NCBI RefSeq assembly: GCF_002197665.1
Contig: NZ_NBBJ01000002.1
Span: forward strand, 1-64,000
Reading direction: 5' to 3'
Source of the DNA: Sphingomonas mucosissima
Lineage (GTDB): Bacteria; Pseudomonadota; Alphaproteobacteria; Sphingomonadales; Sphingomonadaceae
DNA length: 64,000 nucleotides
Numbering within the stretch: the first letter of the stretch is position 1; each line of letters starts with the position of its first letter. A program made the translations under genes and the position numbers. Positions 28,880-37,841 of the stretch are shown piece after piece. The notes below the pieces were generated by a model. The model was not told where the DNA came from, searched no databases, and was given only the letters and a program-made list of their open reading frames with translations.

Positions 28880-29036
28880 AAGGTGAAAGACCTCAAGAAC
28901 AGCGGAGTTTTCAGACCATGTGCGGATCGGAACGGGGGCAGCCTCTCCGAGGTGAAAGGCTCCCCTGAGACGGCGCAAGGCGATCGGTTCGCAAAAGACG
29001 CAGCTAGCGCGGGAGCGGGGCTGGGCGGGAGGCCCT

Positions 29037-29055
29037 CCGCGGTGAAGCACCGCGG
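29037..29055. terminator. hairpin between convergent genes
   Basis: CCGCGGTG-AAG-CACCGCGG is a perfect 8-bp stem in the space between the 3' ends of the second beta-helix gene and the lactonase gene. There is no T tract, so bidirectional termination is only a possibility. Confidence 0.35.
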
Positions 29056-29073
29056 CCCCGGCCACCTCGCTTG

Positions 29074-30069
29074 CTAGCCACGCAGGCCGATGCGGCAGAG
29101 CTCGTCGGAGGACGTCAGGAACAAGCTTCGTCCGCCTTCCCCGATGCAGGCATTAGCCACCACCTTGCCCGTCGAGACGATGCCCAGCAGCCGTCCGTCG
29201 GGCGCGAGCACGTGCACACCGCCGGGACCGGTCGCGAACAGATAACCGGACGGGGCCACGTCCATGCCGTCGGGCAGGCCTGGCCACCCGCGCGCGAAAT
29301 GCGGCCGCATGTCGTGGAACACGCGGCTTGGGGTCGGCATGCCAGCGGTATCAAGAGCATAGGCAAGCACTTCCGGCCGTGCCTCATCCGACAGTGACAG
29401 GTAAAGCGTACGCCCGTCTGGCGACAGGCCGATGCCATTGGGCCGCTTGTGGCTGCCATCAACCAGGGTGATCCGCCCGTCGGGCGCTCGCCGATACACG
29501 CCGTTCACCGCTTGCTCGCGCAGCGGAGAGGCATCGCCGCCCTCCAGCCCGTACGGTGGATCGGTGAAGTAGATCGCGCCGTCGGTCGCGACGACCAGAT
29601 CGTTGACGCTGTTGAAGCGCTTGCCCTCGAACCGGCCGGCCAGGACGGTGCGCTTGCGGGTTGCAAGATCGACCCGCACCACCGCACGCGTGCCACTGTC
29701 CGCGATCAGGAGCCGGCCGCTTGCGTCGAGCGCCAGCCCATTCGCGCCTGCCTCCCGCACCCCCACCGGCACCGGCCCCTGCAATCCGGACGGATGAAGA
29801 AAGCGCTCCACACCCCGCGCACGCGACCAGCGGTAAACAGTGTTAGCAGGGACGTCCGAGAACAGCAGGTAATTGCCGCGCGGGACCCAGACCGGCCCCT
29901 CCGCCCAGCGATATCCGCGGCCGAGCACTTCCGGCACAGCCCGCACGTCAAGGATCCCGTCCAGTTCGGGGTCGAGCCTCGTGACTCCTGCACGCACGGG
30001 CTCGGCCCTGAGCTGCGCGGCGAAAGCGGTGGCGGCGAGCCCCGCGAGGAGGGACCGGCGCGCGATCAC
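29074..30069 (-). CDS. Tat-exported SMP-30/gluconolactonase-family lactonase
   Basis: 331 residues. The N-terminus IARRSLLAGLAATAFAAQLR is a twin-arginine-type signal. The mature part is an SMP-30/gluconolactonase propeller with LGRGYRWAEGPVWVPRGNYL, GANGLALDASGRLLIADSGT, FNSVNDLVVATDGAIYFTDP and RPNGIGLSPDGRTLYLSLSD, which hold the conserved Glu, Asn and Asp metal ligands (EGP, NDL, NGIG). It should open aldonolactones to aldonates in the periplasm. The GTG start overlaps the stop of the upstream oxidoreductase gene by 4 bases (GTGA), so the two are translationally coupled, matching sequential chemistry: sugar to lactone, then lactone to acid. Confidence 0.88.
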   Translation of the reverse strand: MIARRSLLAGLAATAFAAQLRAEPVRAGVTRLDPELDGILDVRAVPEVLGRGYRWAEGPVWVPRGNYLLFSDVPANTVYRWSRARGVERFLHPSGLQGPVPVGVREAGANGLALDASGRLLIADSGTRAVVRVDLATRKRTVLAGRFEGKRFNSVNDLVVATDGAIYFTDPPYGLEGGDASPLREQAVNGVYRRAPDGRITLVDGSHKRPNGIGLSPDGRTLYLSLSDEARPEVLAYALDTAGMPTPSRVFHDMRPHFARGWPGLPDGMDVAPSGYLFATGPGGVHVLAPDGRLLGIVSTGKVVANACIGEGGRSLFLTSSDELCRIGLRG

Positions 30070-31175
30070 GCCGACAGGCTTACATGCCGGCGCTCGCGCG
30101 CGGAGCGATAGATCGCCTCAATGACGCGCAGATCGGCGAGCCCTTCCTCTCCCGAGACGATGGGCTCCTTGCCGGCACGGACACACTCCGGAAGATGATC
30201 GAGCTGTGCCGCGAACTGGTTGCGACGCGGGGCAGGCAGGACCCTGGGCATGGTTACGCCGTCCTTCCGGATCCGCATGGTCTGCCCCTCGTACGATGTC
30301 GCGGGCTCGAGGTCGATCCACCCGTCTGCGCTGACGACACGGTAGCCGTTGTGCCCCGAGCTGTAGCTGGAGACGCAGTTCGCCTCGATCCCTGAGGGAA
30401 AGCGGAGCAGAAAGCTGATCCGGTCCTCCACCGTTCGGAAGCGCGGATCTGATCGGTCCGTCGCTTCCACCGCGCTCACCTCGATGGGTTCTTCGCCCGT
30501 CAGATATCGTGCGGCGTTGAGGCTGTAGATGCCGATGTCCATCAGCGACCCGCCGCCCGACATCCTGCGGTCGAGCCGCCACTGGTTCGGTTGCGCGTTG
30601 AAGCCGTGTTCGGCGGTGATCAGCCGAGTGCGCCCGACATGGGCGCCGCGTGCCAGTTCGATCGCCAGTTGGTTGTACGGCTCGAACCGACTGCGATATC
30701 CGATCATCAGCTTGGTACCGGCACGCTTGCATGCCGCGATCATCGCTTCGCACTCCGCTGCCGACACAGCCATCGGCTTTTCGCACATCACATGCTTACC
30801 GGCGCGGGCCGCGCGGATCGTATATTCGGCGTGCATCGAATTGGGCAGGATGATGTACACCGCGTCAATGTCCGGATTGTCCCGGATGCGCTCGAAATTG
30901 GCGTAGCTGTAGCGGTGCGTCTTCGGGATATTGTATTCGGCGCCGTAGCGGTCCAGCTTTTCAGGCGTACCGCTGACCAGCGCGACAAGGCGTGCATGGT
31001 CGCAGTTCTTGAAATTGGGCATGATCTGGCGCGTGGCATAAGAGCCAAGCCCGACCACGGCATAGCCGAACGGTCGCTTGCGCGCCTGTGCCCCCGCCAT
31101 GCCGGGCAGGCACGCGAGCGCTGCACCTGCAGCCAGCCTGCCGATTACGTCCCGACGATGTGTGCCTTTGCTCAT
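30066..31175 (-). CDS. glucose-fructose oxidoreductase-like Gfo/Idh/MocA enzyme, exported
   Basis: 369 residues from an ATG with GGGAGAG 7 bases upstream. A signal with an arginine pair (THRRDVIGRLAAGAALACLP) precedes a Rossmann domain (GYAVVGLGSYATRQIMPNF), the EKP motif with Lys133 (GKHVMCEKPMAVS), and the C-terminal domain with GGGSLMDIGIYSLNAARYL containing the likely catalytic Tyr217. Many phrases closely follow Zymomonas glucose-fructose oxidoreductase as I recall it (AVYIILPNSMHAEYTIRAAR, LMIGYRSRFEPYN, NQFAAQLDHL). That enzyme is Tat-exported with tightly bound NADP and oxidises glucose to gluconolactone. Coupling to a lactonase gene supports this role, although the sugar specificity is not proven. 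Confidence 0.85.
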   Translation of the reverse strand: MSKGTHRRDVIGRLAAGAALACLPGMAGAQARKRPFGYAVVGLGSYATRQIMPNFKNCDHARLVALVSGTPEKLDRYGAEYNIPKTHRYSYANFERIRDNPDIDAVYIILPNSMHAEYTIRAARAGKHVMCEKPMAVSAAECEAMIAACKRAGTKLMIGYRSRFEPYNQLAIELARGAHVGRTRLITAEHGFNAQPNQWRLDRRMSGGGSLMDIGIYSLNAARYLTGEEPIEVSAVEATDRSDPRFRTVEDRISFLLRFPSGIEANCVSSYSSGHNGYRVVSADGWIDLEPATSYEGQTMRIRKDGVTMPRVLPAPRRNQFAAQLDHLPECVRAGKEPIVSGEEGLADLRVIEAIYRSARERRHVSLSA

Positions 31176-31578
31176 CCGCGTCTCTCCCGTTCTTGCTCCC
31201 GCCGGCAGGTCGGCGCCTGAACGGCGTTGGTGCTACGCCCCGCGCCACCGCAAGCGACCGGATGAACTGCATTTTCACCCCAGCAACGTCGGCGTCCGAG
31301 CACTCTAACGGTGTGCGCAGCGCGGTCCAGCGCTCGATGGTCGTATAGGGGCGGATGACCTTGCTGGCGGCAACGCCGTTAGCATCGGCAACTAGGTAGC
31401 GCCCGGCGGAGGCGCGCTCGCTTATCCCTGTCGAAGGGCGCCGGTGAGGAGGGGGTTTCAGGCAGGAGCGAGAGCAGCAAGTCCGCGCCGCCGCATCCGA
31501 CGCCGGCTGCGCTCGTGTGCGAGAAGCCATGCAGGGTGCGCGCCGCCTATCCGAACCGCACGCCGCTCCACCACGCCC
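31176..31578. other. 403-bp spacer upstream of the oxidoreductase operon
   Basis: It presumably carries the promoter of the oxidoreductase-lactonase pair. A minus-strand frame stays open but shows no domain and no start signal, so I do not call a gene here. Confidence 0.4.
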
Positions 31579-33105
31579 CTATCGTGGCGGCACCATCCGA
31601 GGTTCGACCCGCACCGCATTGCTCAGCAGCAGCAGGGCGCCGGCGCTGCTTCGAATGCGGATGTGGAACGCGCGCTTGCCCGGCGCAAAGCCGATGGGAA
31701 AGCGCAGTGATTGCGCGCCGGTACCGGGGGACGCGCGCACCGCAATCGGTGCGGCAAGCTCACCCTCGTACACTTCGATCGTCGCACCCGGCGGCGCCGT
31801 ATAAGCAACCTCGAGCTCGACCGGCTGGCCCGTCTCGAGCGGCAACGTCCCACCCATCGCCGCCGATCGCCCGCCGCCATGCAGCGTCACGTCAATCCGG
31901 TTGGACGGATCCCCGGTCAGGTCGATGAATGCCCGGCCGCGTTTCAGCCCGTCGAGAATGGCGGCGGTGGTCAGCCCACTGGCATGGACCACCGTTGCCG
32001 GTCGCCCGATCGCGCCAAGCGCGTCCGGCGCGCGATCGGGATCGTGATTGTCGCTGGCGCCGATCGCCGCCGCCGCTTGCCCCTTCGCCAGCCACTCGGT
32101 CCAGAACCGCAGACCCGAGAGCGCCCCTTCGGCCTGTCCGTCACTGCCGGAGATCGAACTGCCGTTGATCGCCTCGACCAAGTCGACCTTGGCCGGATTG
32201 ACCCCCGGCATGGTCCAGCCGCAGCCCATGCACATCTCGCCGGACGGCATGCCGGGGTGGTTGATCGCCACCAAGCCGCCGAGTTCATGCACGCGATCGG
32301 CAATCGTGTTGAAAGTGATGCGGCTACCCGGCGCGATGCGGAAATCTATCGGCTCCACCACGCCGAATATGTTGAAATGGCCGTAGAAGGTGGTGATCTC
32401 CCGTCCGGGTATCAGCAGCAGCTTGTCGAACCACGGCTGGGCTTCGCGGATCGGCTGGTGATGGCTGATCGAATTGTGTTCCGTCAGCATCACGAAATCG
32501 AGCCCGCGCGCGCTGGCTGCCTCCAGCGTCCGGAACAGCGGGCAGGGGACGCGCGTGTTCGCCTGGCTGGCGCAGGACCCGTCGCTATGCCCGGTATGAA
32601 GGTGTAGGTCGCCGCGGTACCAGCCCGGCCCGCGATCCACCACCGCGGAGGGCGATCCCTCGCCCTCCCGATCCTTCAGGAACCACAATCGCGCCGTCCA
32701 GCGCGCCGTCACGCCCTGGCGAATGTTCGGGATCGCGAGCGCGAGATGCCAGATGCCGGGGCGGATCGGCCCGGCCTGATACGACGGCGTCGCATCGCTG
32801 CGGCCGATGGTGACTACGGACTTGTTGCCGCCACTCGCGCCGCGCAGGCCATCCTGATCCTCGACCGCGAGATCGATCACCGTGCGCTCCGCTCGATGAT
32901 CGTGATCGAACGCCACCACCAGCCGCGATACGCCCGGCGGCACCGCAAAGGGCACGCGAAGATACCGTTGATGGTCCTTCCCCGTGATCGCCCCCGTCAG
33001 GGTACGATCCGGTTCGCGCGCGGGCACCTGCGCCGCGGCGGCAGCGTGCAGCAGGACCGCCGCCGCCCACAGGGCAAGCAGACGGGGAAAGGACCAGCCC
33101 AGCAT
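31579..33105 (-). CDS. CehA/McbA-type PHP-domain metallohydrolase, secreted
   Basis: 508 residues with a signal peptide (ending near AAAAAQ), an N-terminal beta domain (about 30-155) and a PHP-type metal centre: GDLHLHTGHSDG (His168 and His170), FVMLTEHN (His210), LIPGREITT, AINHPGMPSGE and GASDNH. A C-terminal beta domain follows (about 395-505). Relatives hydrolyse phosphoesters or carbamates and some act on unknown substrates. The start overlaps the stop of the TonB receptor gene by one base (TGATG), so it is translated with the receptor and probably handles the substrate that the receptor imports. Confidence 0.82.
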   Translation of the reverse strand: MLGWSFPRLLALWAAAVLLHAAAAAQVPAREPDRTLTGAITGKDHQRYLRVPFAVPPGVSRLVVAFDHDHRAERTVIDLAVEDQDGLRGASGGNKSVVTIGRSDATPSYQAGPIRPGIWHLALAIPNIRQGVTARWTARLWFLKDREGEGSPSAVVDRGPGWYRGDLHLHTGHSDGSCASQANTRVPCPLFRTLEAASARGLDFVMLTEHNSISHHQPIREAQPWFDKLLLIPGREITTFYGHFNIFGVVEPIDFRIAPGSRITFNTIADRVHELGGLVAINHPGMPSGEMCMGCGWTMPGVNPAKVDLVEAINGSSISGSDGQAEGALSGLRFWTEWLAKGQAAAAIGASDNHDPDRAPDALGAIGRPATVVHASGLTTAAILDGLKRGRAFIDLTGDPSNRIDVTLHGGGRSAAMGGTLPLETGQPVELEVAYTAPPGATIEVYEGELAAPIAVRASPGTGAQSLRFPIGFAPGKRAFHIRIRSSAGALLLLSNAVRVEPRMVPPR

Positions 33106-35618
33106 CAGAAGCGGAAGCTCACGGAGGCACGTACCGTCCGGCCGAAGATCGAGCGGGCGAGAAAATAGCGCGCGCCTGCGTCACCGCCGATGAACGAGCC
33201 AGCGCGCGGATTGCCTTCGGTCAGGCCGATTTCGTTAGTGAGGTTGGTCACGTTCGCGCTCAGCGCGAGCTGCTCGGTCAGCTGTGCCCGCGCGTTGAGG
33301 TTGAGCACCGTGTAAGCGGGCAGCACCTGCGAATTGGCCACATCGGGGAAGCGCTTGGTGTAATGCTCCACTTCCAGCTCGGTGCGGAAACGCCCGTCGA
33401 ACAGGTTGATCGCGGGCACTGCGCGCAAGGCGAGCTTGGGAACGCGCATCAGCTGATTGCCGTCGAAATCGCGCAGCACCGGCTGGCCGTTGACGATCTC
33501 GGTATAGACAAAGCCCTTGTACTGCGGGTCCTGCCATGTCGCCGCGACCGTCAGGTCAAAGAAGCGCACCGGCCGGATTACCGCCTCCACTTCCAGGCCC
33601 AGGGTCTTGGTGTCGGCGACGACGAAGCGTTGGTCGAACTGATTGGTCTGGCTGTTGAAGACGTTGTCGGTGAAGGTCACACCTTCGAACTTGGTGTGAA
33701 AGCCAGTGACGAACAGGTTCAGCAGCGGGCTGCCATATTTGAAGCCTAGCTCCGCCATCTTGATCGGCACCGATCGCATGTCGGTGCGCAGGGGGTTGCC
33801 GTTATACTCGCCGGCGCTCGGCAGGCGGAACGTGTCGGTGTAGCGCGCGAAGACGCCGGCATAGCTGGAGAACTGGTAATTGGCGCCAACCGTCCAGCCC
33901 CAATCATCGAAGCTTCGGTCGACCCGGTCGAAGCCCGTGGCGGCGGTGATCACCTGATCGTCGGCCAGCGTGGTCGGATCGCCCAGGTTTACCGTCCGCT
34001 TCTTGGCGACAAGGCCGGTGATGTCGATCTTTTCGAAGCGGCCGGCGAAATCCAGGCGAAGCGCGGGCGTGATCTGCCACTCGTCGCCCGCATACAGGGC
34101 ATAGGAGCGGACCGACATCGCCGCATCGTCGAACAACGAGCCGTAGCGCTGAAAACCGTTGTCGGTGACGCGGCCCACCGTCTGCCCCGCCGCATTCACC
34201 GCGACGATGTCGAGCCGCCGGGCATTGTCCTGAATGTCGAGCAGCGTGGTGCCCATCTCGCGCTCGTAATCATAGCTGAACCAGCCGTAGGTACCGCCAA
34301 TCGCCAGGCTGTGCGTTCCCGCGGCGTCGAACTGCGTGGTGAAGCGATTGTCGGTGATCAGCTCGCGGATCGGGATGCTCACCGCCAGCAGGTTGCCGCC
34401 CACGACCAGGCCGTTGCCGTTGGAGCTGCTGTCGAACGGCGCGCCATCCGTGGCATAACGGGCAACCAGGTTGGTCGCGCCCGGAAAGGCCGCCAGCGCC
34501 GCGGTTCGGATCGATTGGGTGAATCCTGCCAGCGTCTGGACGCTGCCGGTGGGAAACACGGCGTTCCGCTGCATGTCGCTGTCGCGATAGCGGGTGCGTG
34601 TTTCGAAGGTGACGGAATCGCTTGCGGCGAAGCTCCCCTCGACCGTCAATTGCGTGGAAACGGTGTGGCTGCCCTCGGTCAGGTCGAATTCGAAGCTGCG
34701 GCCGACGAGCTTGATCGGGACACGCCGGTTCTCCGGCCCGGCCAGCGTGCCGCGGCGGCCGTCGAAGCCGGGCACGTCGATGATCTTGCCCTCGCCGTCG
34801 AAGGTGAAGGGCGTCGGCAGATAGAAAGGCGTCTTGTCGTCGATGTGCTTGACATCGAGCAGGAAGCTATTGCGTCCGTCTTCGTAATTCAGCGTGGCGC
34901 GGATCTGCCCGCCCTTTTCCGCCTTGAACCCCATGTCGCGCAGGCCATTGCTCTGGCGATAGAAGCCGCCGACGAACACGCCCCAATCGTCTGCCAGCTT
35001 GGTGCCGTAATATGCGTCCACCCGATGCAGGCCGTAATCGCCCCAGGTGTATTTCACGAGACCGCCCGGATTGTCGGTGCCGCGCCGCGTGATGAAGTTC
35101 ACCACGCCGCCTGGCGCGTTGGGCGCGAAAATCGAGGCCGGGCCACCGCGTACCGCTTCGACGCGCGCGATCGTCTCGTCGAAGCGGAACGACTGGTCGG
35201 GAGACATATAGCCGAGGCCGCCGTCATATTGCACCGACAGGCTGTTCTCCTGCAGCGCGACCGACGAAAAGCCGTCGGTGGGGATGCCGCGCGAGCGGAC
35301 GTTGTTCGATCCCTCGCCGCCGGAGGATTCCACCCAGAAGCCGGGCACTTGTTTGAATGTCTCCGCAGCGGAGATCGGGTTGCTCATGCGCAGCGTGGCA
35401 TCGTTGAGGGTGGTGATGGCGAAGCTCGCCTCCGCCTTGCGCAGCTCGCTGGCGCTCGCGCGGCCAGTGACGACGATCTCATCGAGCCCGCCAGCGGCAG
35501 GCGCCGCCTGCTCCGGCTGCTGCTCGGGTGATTGATCCTGTGCGAGCGCAAGGTTCGGCGCCGCCAGCATGGCGAGCGCGAGCGCGTAGAAGGACGCGCG
35601 GTGGGCGTTGATCGTCAC
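33105..35618 (-). CDS. TonB-dependent receptor coupled to the metallohydrolase
   Basis: 837 residues from a GTG at 35618 (AGGGAG upstream). A signal peptide ends in LALAQ, followed by a Gln/Pro/Ala-rich linker and the TonB-box-like DEIVVTGRASASELRKAEAS. The plug has IPTDGFSSVALQENSLSVQY and GGPASIFAPNAPGGVVNFIT, and the barrel ends in RASVSFRF. It is the middle gene of a short operon: a small Cys-containing protein 34 nt upstream and the PHP-type hydrolase overlapping downstream. The substrate is unknown; the hydrolase suggests an esterified or phosphorylated compound. Confidence 0.92.
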   Translation of the reverse strand: MTINAHRASFYALALAMLAAPNLALAQDQSPEQQPEQAAPAAGGLDEIVVTGRASASELRKAEASFAITTLNDATLRMSNPISAAETFKQVPGFWVESSGGEGSNNVRSRGIPTDGFSSVALQENSLSVQYDGGLGYMSPDQSFRFDETIARVEAVRGGPASIFAPNAPGGVVNFITRRGTDNPGGLVKYTWGDYGLHRVDAYYGTKLADDWGVFVGGFYRQSNGLRDMGFKAEKGGQIRATLNYEDGRNSFLLDVKHIDDKTPFYLPTPFTFDGEGKIIDVPGFDGRRGTLAGPENRRVPIKLVGRSFEFDLTEGSHTVSTQLTVEGSFAASDSVTFETRTRYRDSDMQRNAVFPTGSVQTLAGFTQSIRTAALAAFPGATNLVARYATDGAPFDSSSNGNGLVVGGNLLAVSIPIRELITDNRFTTQFDAAGTHSLAIGGTYGWFSYDYEREMGTTLLDIQDNARRLDIVAVNAAGQTVGRVTDNGFQRYGSLFDDAAMSVRSYALYAGDEWQITPALRLDFAGRFEKIDITGLVAKKRTVNLGDPTTLADDQVITAATGFDRVDRSFDDWGWTVGANYQFSSYAGVFARYTDTFRLPSAGEYNGNPLRTDMRSVPIKMAELGFKYGSPLLNLFVTGFHTKFEGVTFTDNVFNSQTNQFDQRFVVADTKTLGLEVEAVIRPVRFFDLTVAATWQDPQYKGFVYTEIVNGQPVLRDFDGNQLMRVPKLALRAVPAINLFDGRFRTELEVEHYTKRFPDVANSQVLPAYTVLNLNARAQLTEQLALSANVTNLTNEIGLTEGNPRAGSFIGGDAGARYFLARSIFGRTVRASVSFRF

Positions 35619-35651
35619 TGTGCTACTCCCTGAGGATGATGCGCTGGCGCT

Positions 35652-35852
35652 TCAGCGCACCTGGTCGTCGTTGATCGGATTGGTTGATCGCGCCGCGAGA
35701 TCGAGAGAGGGGCGGCCGGTGGACTGGCCGCTGAAGCCGGCGGCGAACAGCCGCCGCGCATAGCCAGCCGCGTCGCCCTGCATTCGCAGGCCGGCGGTCG
35801 GGCAGACCTCGGGCAAGCACGCACCGGCGTTGAGTTCACAGGTCCAGGCCAT
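35652..35852 (-). CDS. small Cys-containing protein, first gene of the receptor operon
   Basis: 66 residues that I do not recognise. The ATG at 35852 is preceded by AAGGGGG at a suitable distance and third codon positions are strongly GC-biased, both arguing for real coding. The first third has three cysteines spaced C-x7-C-x4-C (CELNAGACLPEVC), with a Trp at position 3; the rest is polar with no hydrophobic signal. The next gene, a TonB receptor, starts 34 nt downstream in the same direction. It could be a metal-binding or regulatory small protein of the operon, but there is no direct evidence. Confidence 0.5.
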   Translation of the reverse strand: MAWTCELNAGACLPEVCPTAGLRMQGDAAGYARRLFAAGFSGQSTGRPSLDLAARSTNPINDDQVR

Positions 35853-36110
35853 CGATCACCCCCTTGCGATCGAGGCCGGCGGCTAGACGGGATCAGTGAC
35901 AGCGATGCGACAGCGAACCGCAGCCATGACGCCGGTTGGGCGAGCCATGCCATGCGGATATAGGCGTGCATGCGAGCACGTTTTTCGAAGCAATTGCCGT
36001 GGAGCGCCGCAGCTATGCGGCTGGTGCGCCATCCGGCTTGTGTCGGTCGCCGGTTGCGCAGCCGCCGCGCCTCCCGTCGAAGCAGGTCAGCGGCCCGCGA
36101 TGCTGATCGG

Positions 36111-37664
36111 TCACAAGGGTGCCGCGGTAAGCGCCGGGCCCGCATGCTGCTGCCGAGCAAGCGGGCGCAGCGCGTGCACCTCATAGACACGATCAAGTTT
36201 GACGCGCGCCACCGTTACGTAATCCTGCGCCAGCGCCCTGTTCAGCGCCGCTCTTACATTCGGATTGTAGCGCGGGATCACGGGCCGGTCCGCGGTGACG
36301 ATCGCGCCGGGACGGCTCGCCAGAATGCGGCGGACTTCCGTCACCGGATCCACGCCCAGCGCCGGCGCTTCCGTGGGGTTCTGGAGGTGATCTGGATAGA
36401 TATACCGCGACGGTGCGCAGGCGTTGGTCAACAGGTACAGAACCGCAGGGCCGTCATAGACGTACAAGCACCGTGTCTGCAAAAATGGCCGCAGCGCCGT
36501 GACGAGTTGGTCGATCCTGGCGCGGTTGTGCGCGGCGGCTTCGTAGCGCAGCGGAGCAAGGAGCATCGGCCAGATGAGAAGGGCGATACCCGCAGCCAAG
36601 CCAAGTATTCGCGCCTGCAACAATGGCGCGACCAGCACCAGCACGGGCGGCAGAACCGTGATGAAGTAGAAGTCGTAGAAGTCGCCCAACAGGCCGAACC
36701 CAGCGATCGCGGACAGGCTCCACCCAAGAACGAAGGGGTAATCGCCGTCGTTGCGATGGGTACGTGATGGCCGTCGCTGCCATGCGGCAAGCACTCCCAG
36801 GAGAAGGAGCGGGCCACCGATGATCAGGACGATCCAGCGCTGGAGAGTACGGGTTTCGACGGGAAATGGGTTCCGCTGGAAGACGGAGACGAAATTCGCC
36901 TGCACGTAGCTGCTCAGCTCGCCGATCCACCAGAAATATGCCACGGCTGCGATGGTGGGGATCAACGCCACCAGGACCATGGCGGCAGCTATACCGGCAA
37001 GACGGGCCAGCGGCGTTCCGCAGCGGTGGAAACACCACAGGAAGTAGCAGCCGAACAGCGCGCCTTCGACGGCTGGCGTATATTTGAACTGAATGGCGAT
37101 CCCGCTCGTGGCCATGGCAAGCATCGCCAGCGGCAGGATTTGACGCGGATGATCTTTGTCGCTTGCCCGGAAGCACGCCCAGGCGCCGATCATGGTCAGG
37201 ACATTGTAGATTACCGGTGCTTGACCGCCCCCGCCTTGCAGCGGCGGAAGGAGAACCACGTAGCAAAGAGCGACAATCAGTGCGGCGACCGGGCTCGCAC
37301 TGCGACGAGCGGCTGTCCAGATCAGGCAAGCAGTGGCGGCGACACAGAGCGCGGCGACCACCTGATACTGGATGATGCCGTCCCCACCGAGCAGGCGAAC
37401 GCCGGCGTAGAACAGGAAAAGCCCGATCGGCTTGCGATCCCACAGGTCGACATAGGGTAGCTGCCCCTGAAGCATCCGGTCGCCGACGAGCAGATACAGC
37501 TGCTCGTCATAGGCGATCATGGGGTCACCGAAACTGATGGAACGATACAACAGGGTGAACGCAATGATGAGAAGGAGCGGCCGTGCGCGTTGCCCCGCCT
37601 CGCTCGATCCCGCCATTGGGCCAGCAGCGATTGCGCCACCTATCCGTAGAAGATCAGTTGTCAT
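36111..37664 (-). CDS. ArnT/GT83-like membrane glycosyltransferase
   Basis: About 517 residues from the ATG at 37664; the frame is open further upstream to 37733, and the true start is uncertain. It is a polytopic inner-membrane protein with about 11 segments. The first periplasmic loop contains AYDEQLYLLVGDRMLQGQLP followed by YVDLWDRKPIGLF, the Asp-Glu motif and DRKP phrase typical of dolichyl-/polyprenyl-phosphate-dependent transferases such as ArnT. A soluble C-terminal tail of about 100 residues follows the last helix. Such enzymes move a sugar from a lipid carrier to an acceptor on the periplasmic side. Neither donor nor acceptor can be inferred from neighbours. Confidence 0.75.
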   Translation of the reverse strand: MTTDLLRIGGAIAAGPMAGSSEAGQRARPLLLIIAFTLLYRSISFGDPMIAYDEQLYLLVGDRMLQGQLPYVDLWDRKPIGLFLFYAGVRLLGGDGIIQYQVVAALCVAATACLIWTAARRSASPVAALIVALCYVVLLPPLQGGGGQAPVIYNVLTMIGAWACFRASDKDHPRQILPLAMLAMATSGIAIQFKYTPAVEGALFGCYFLWCFHRCGTPLARLAGIAAAMVLVALIPTIAAVAYFWWIGELSSYVQANFVSVFQRNPFPVETRTLQRWIVLIIGGPLLLLGVLAAWQRRPSRTHRNDGDYPFVLGWSLSAIAGFGLLGDFYDFYFITVLPPVLVLVAPLLQARILGLAAGIALLIWPMLLAPLRYEAAAHNRARIDQLVTALRPFLQTRCLYVYDGPAVLYLLTNACAPSRYIYPDHLQNPTEAPALGVDPVTEVRRILASRPGAIVTADRPVIPRYNPNVRAALNRALAQDYVTVARVKLDRVYEVHALRPLARQQHAGPALTAAPL

Positions 37665-37841
37665 GTCCGCCCGCGACCGTTGCGGGGGCCACTCATCGCG
37701 CGGCATGGTTAACGTTGTATATCGATGCGACAAATAAGGGCGTTTCGGAAAAGTCAGTGCCGGCGCTGCCGAAGGAGCATGGGGCCGCGAAGAAGCTGCC
37801 GCGCCGCGGCTAGCGCGGTTTCAGACAAGAGTGGATAATGC

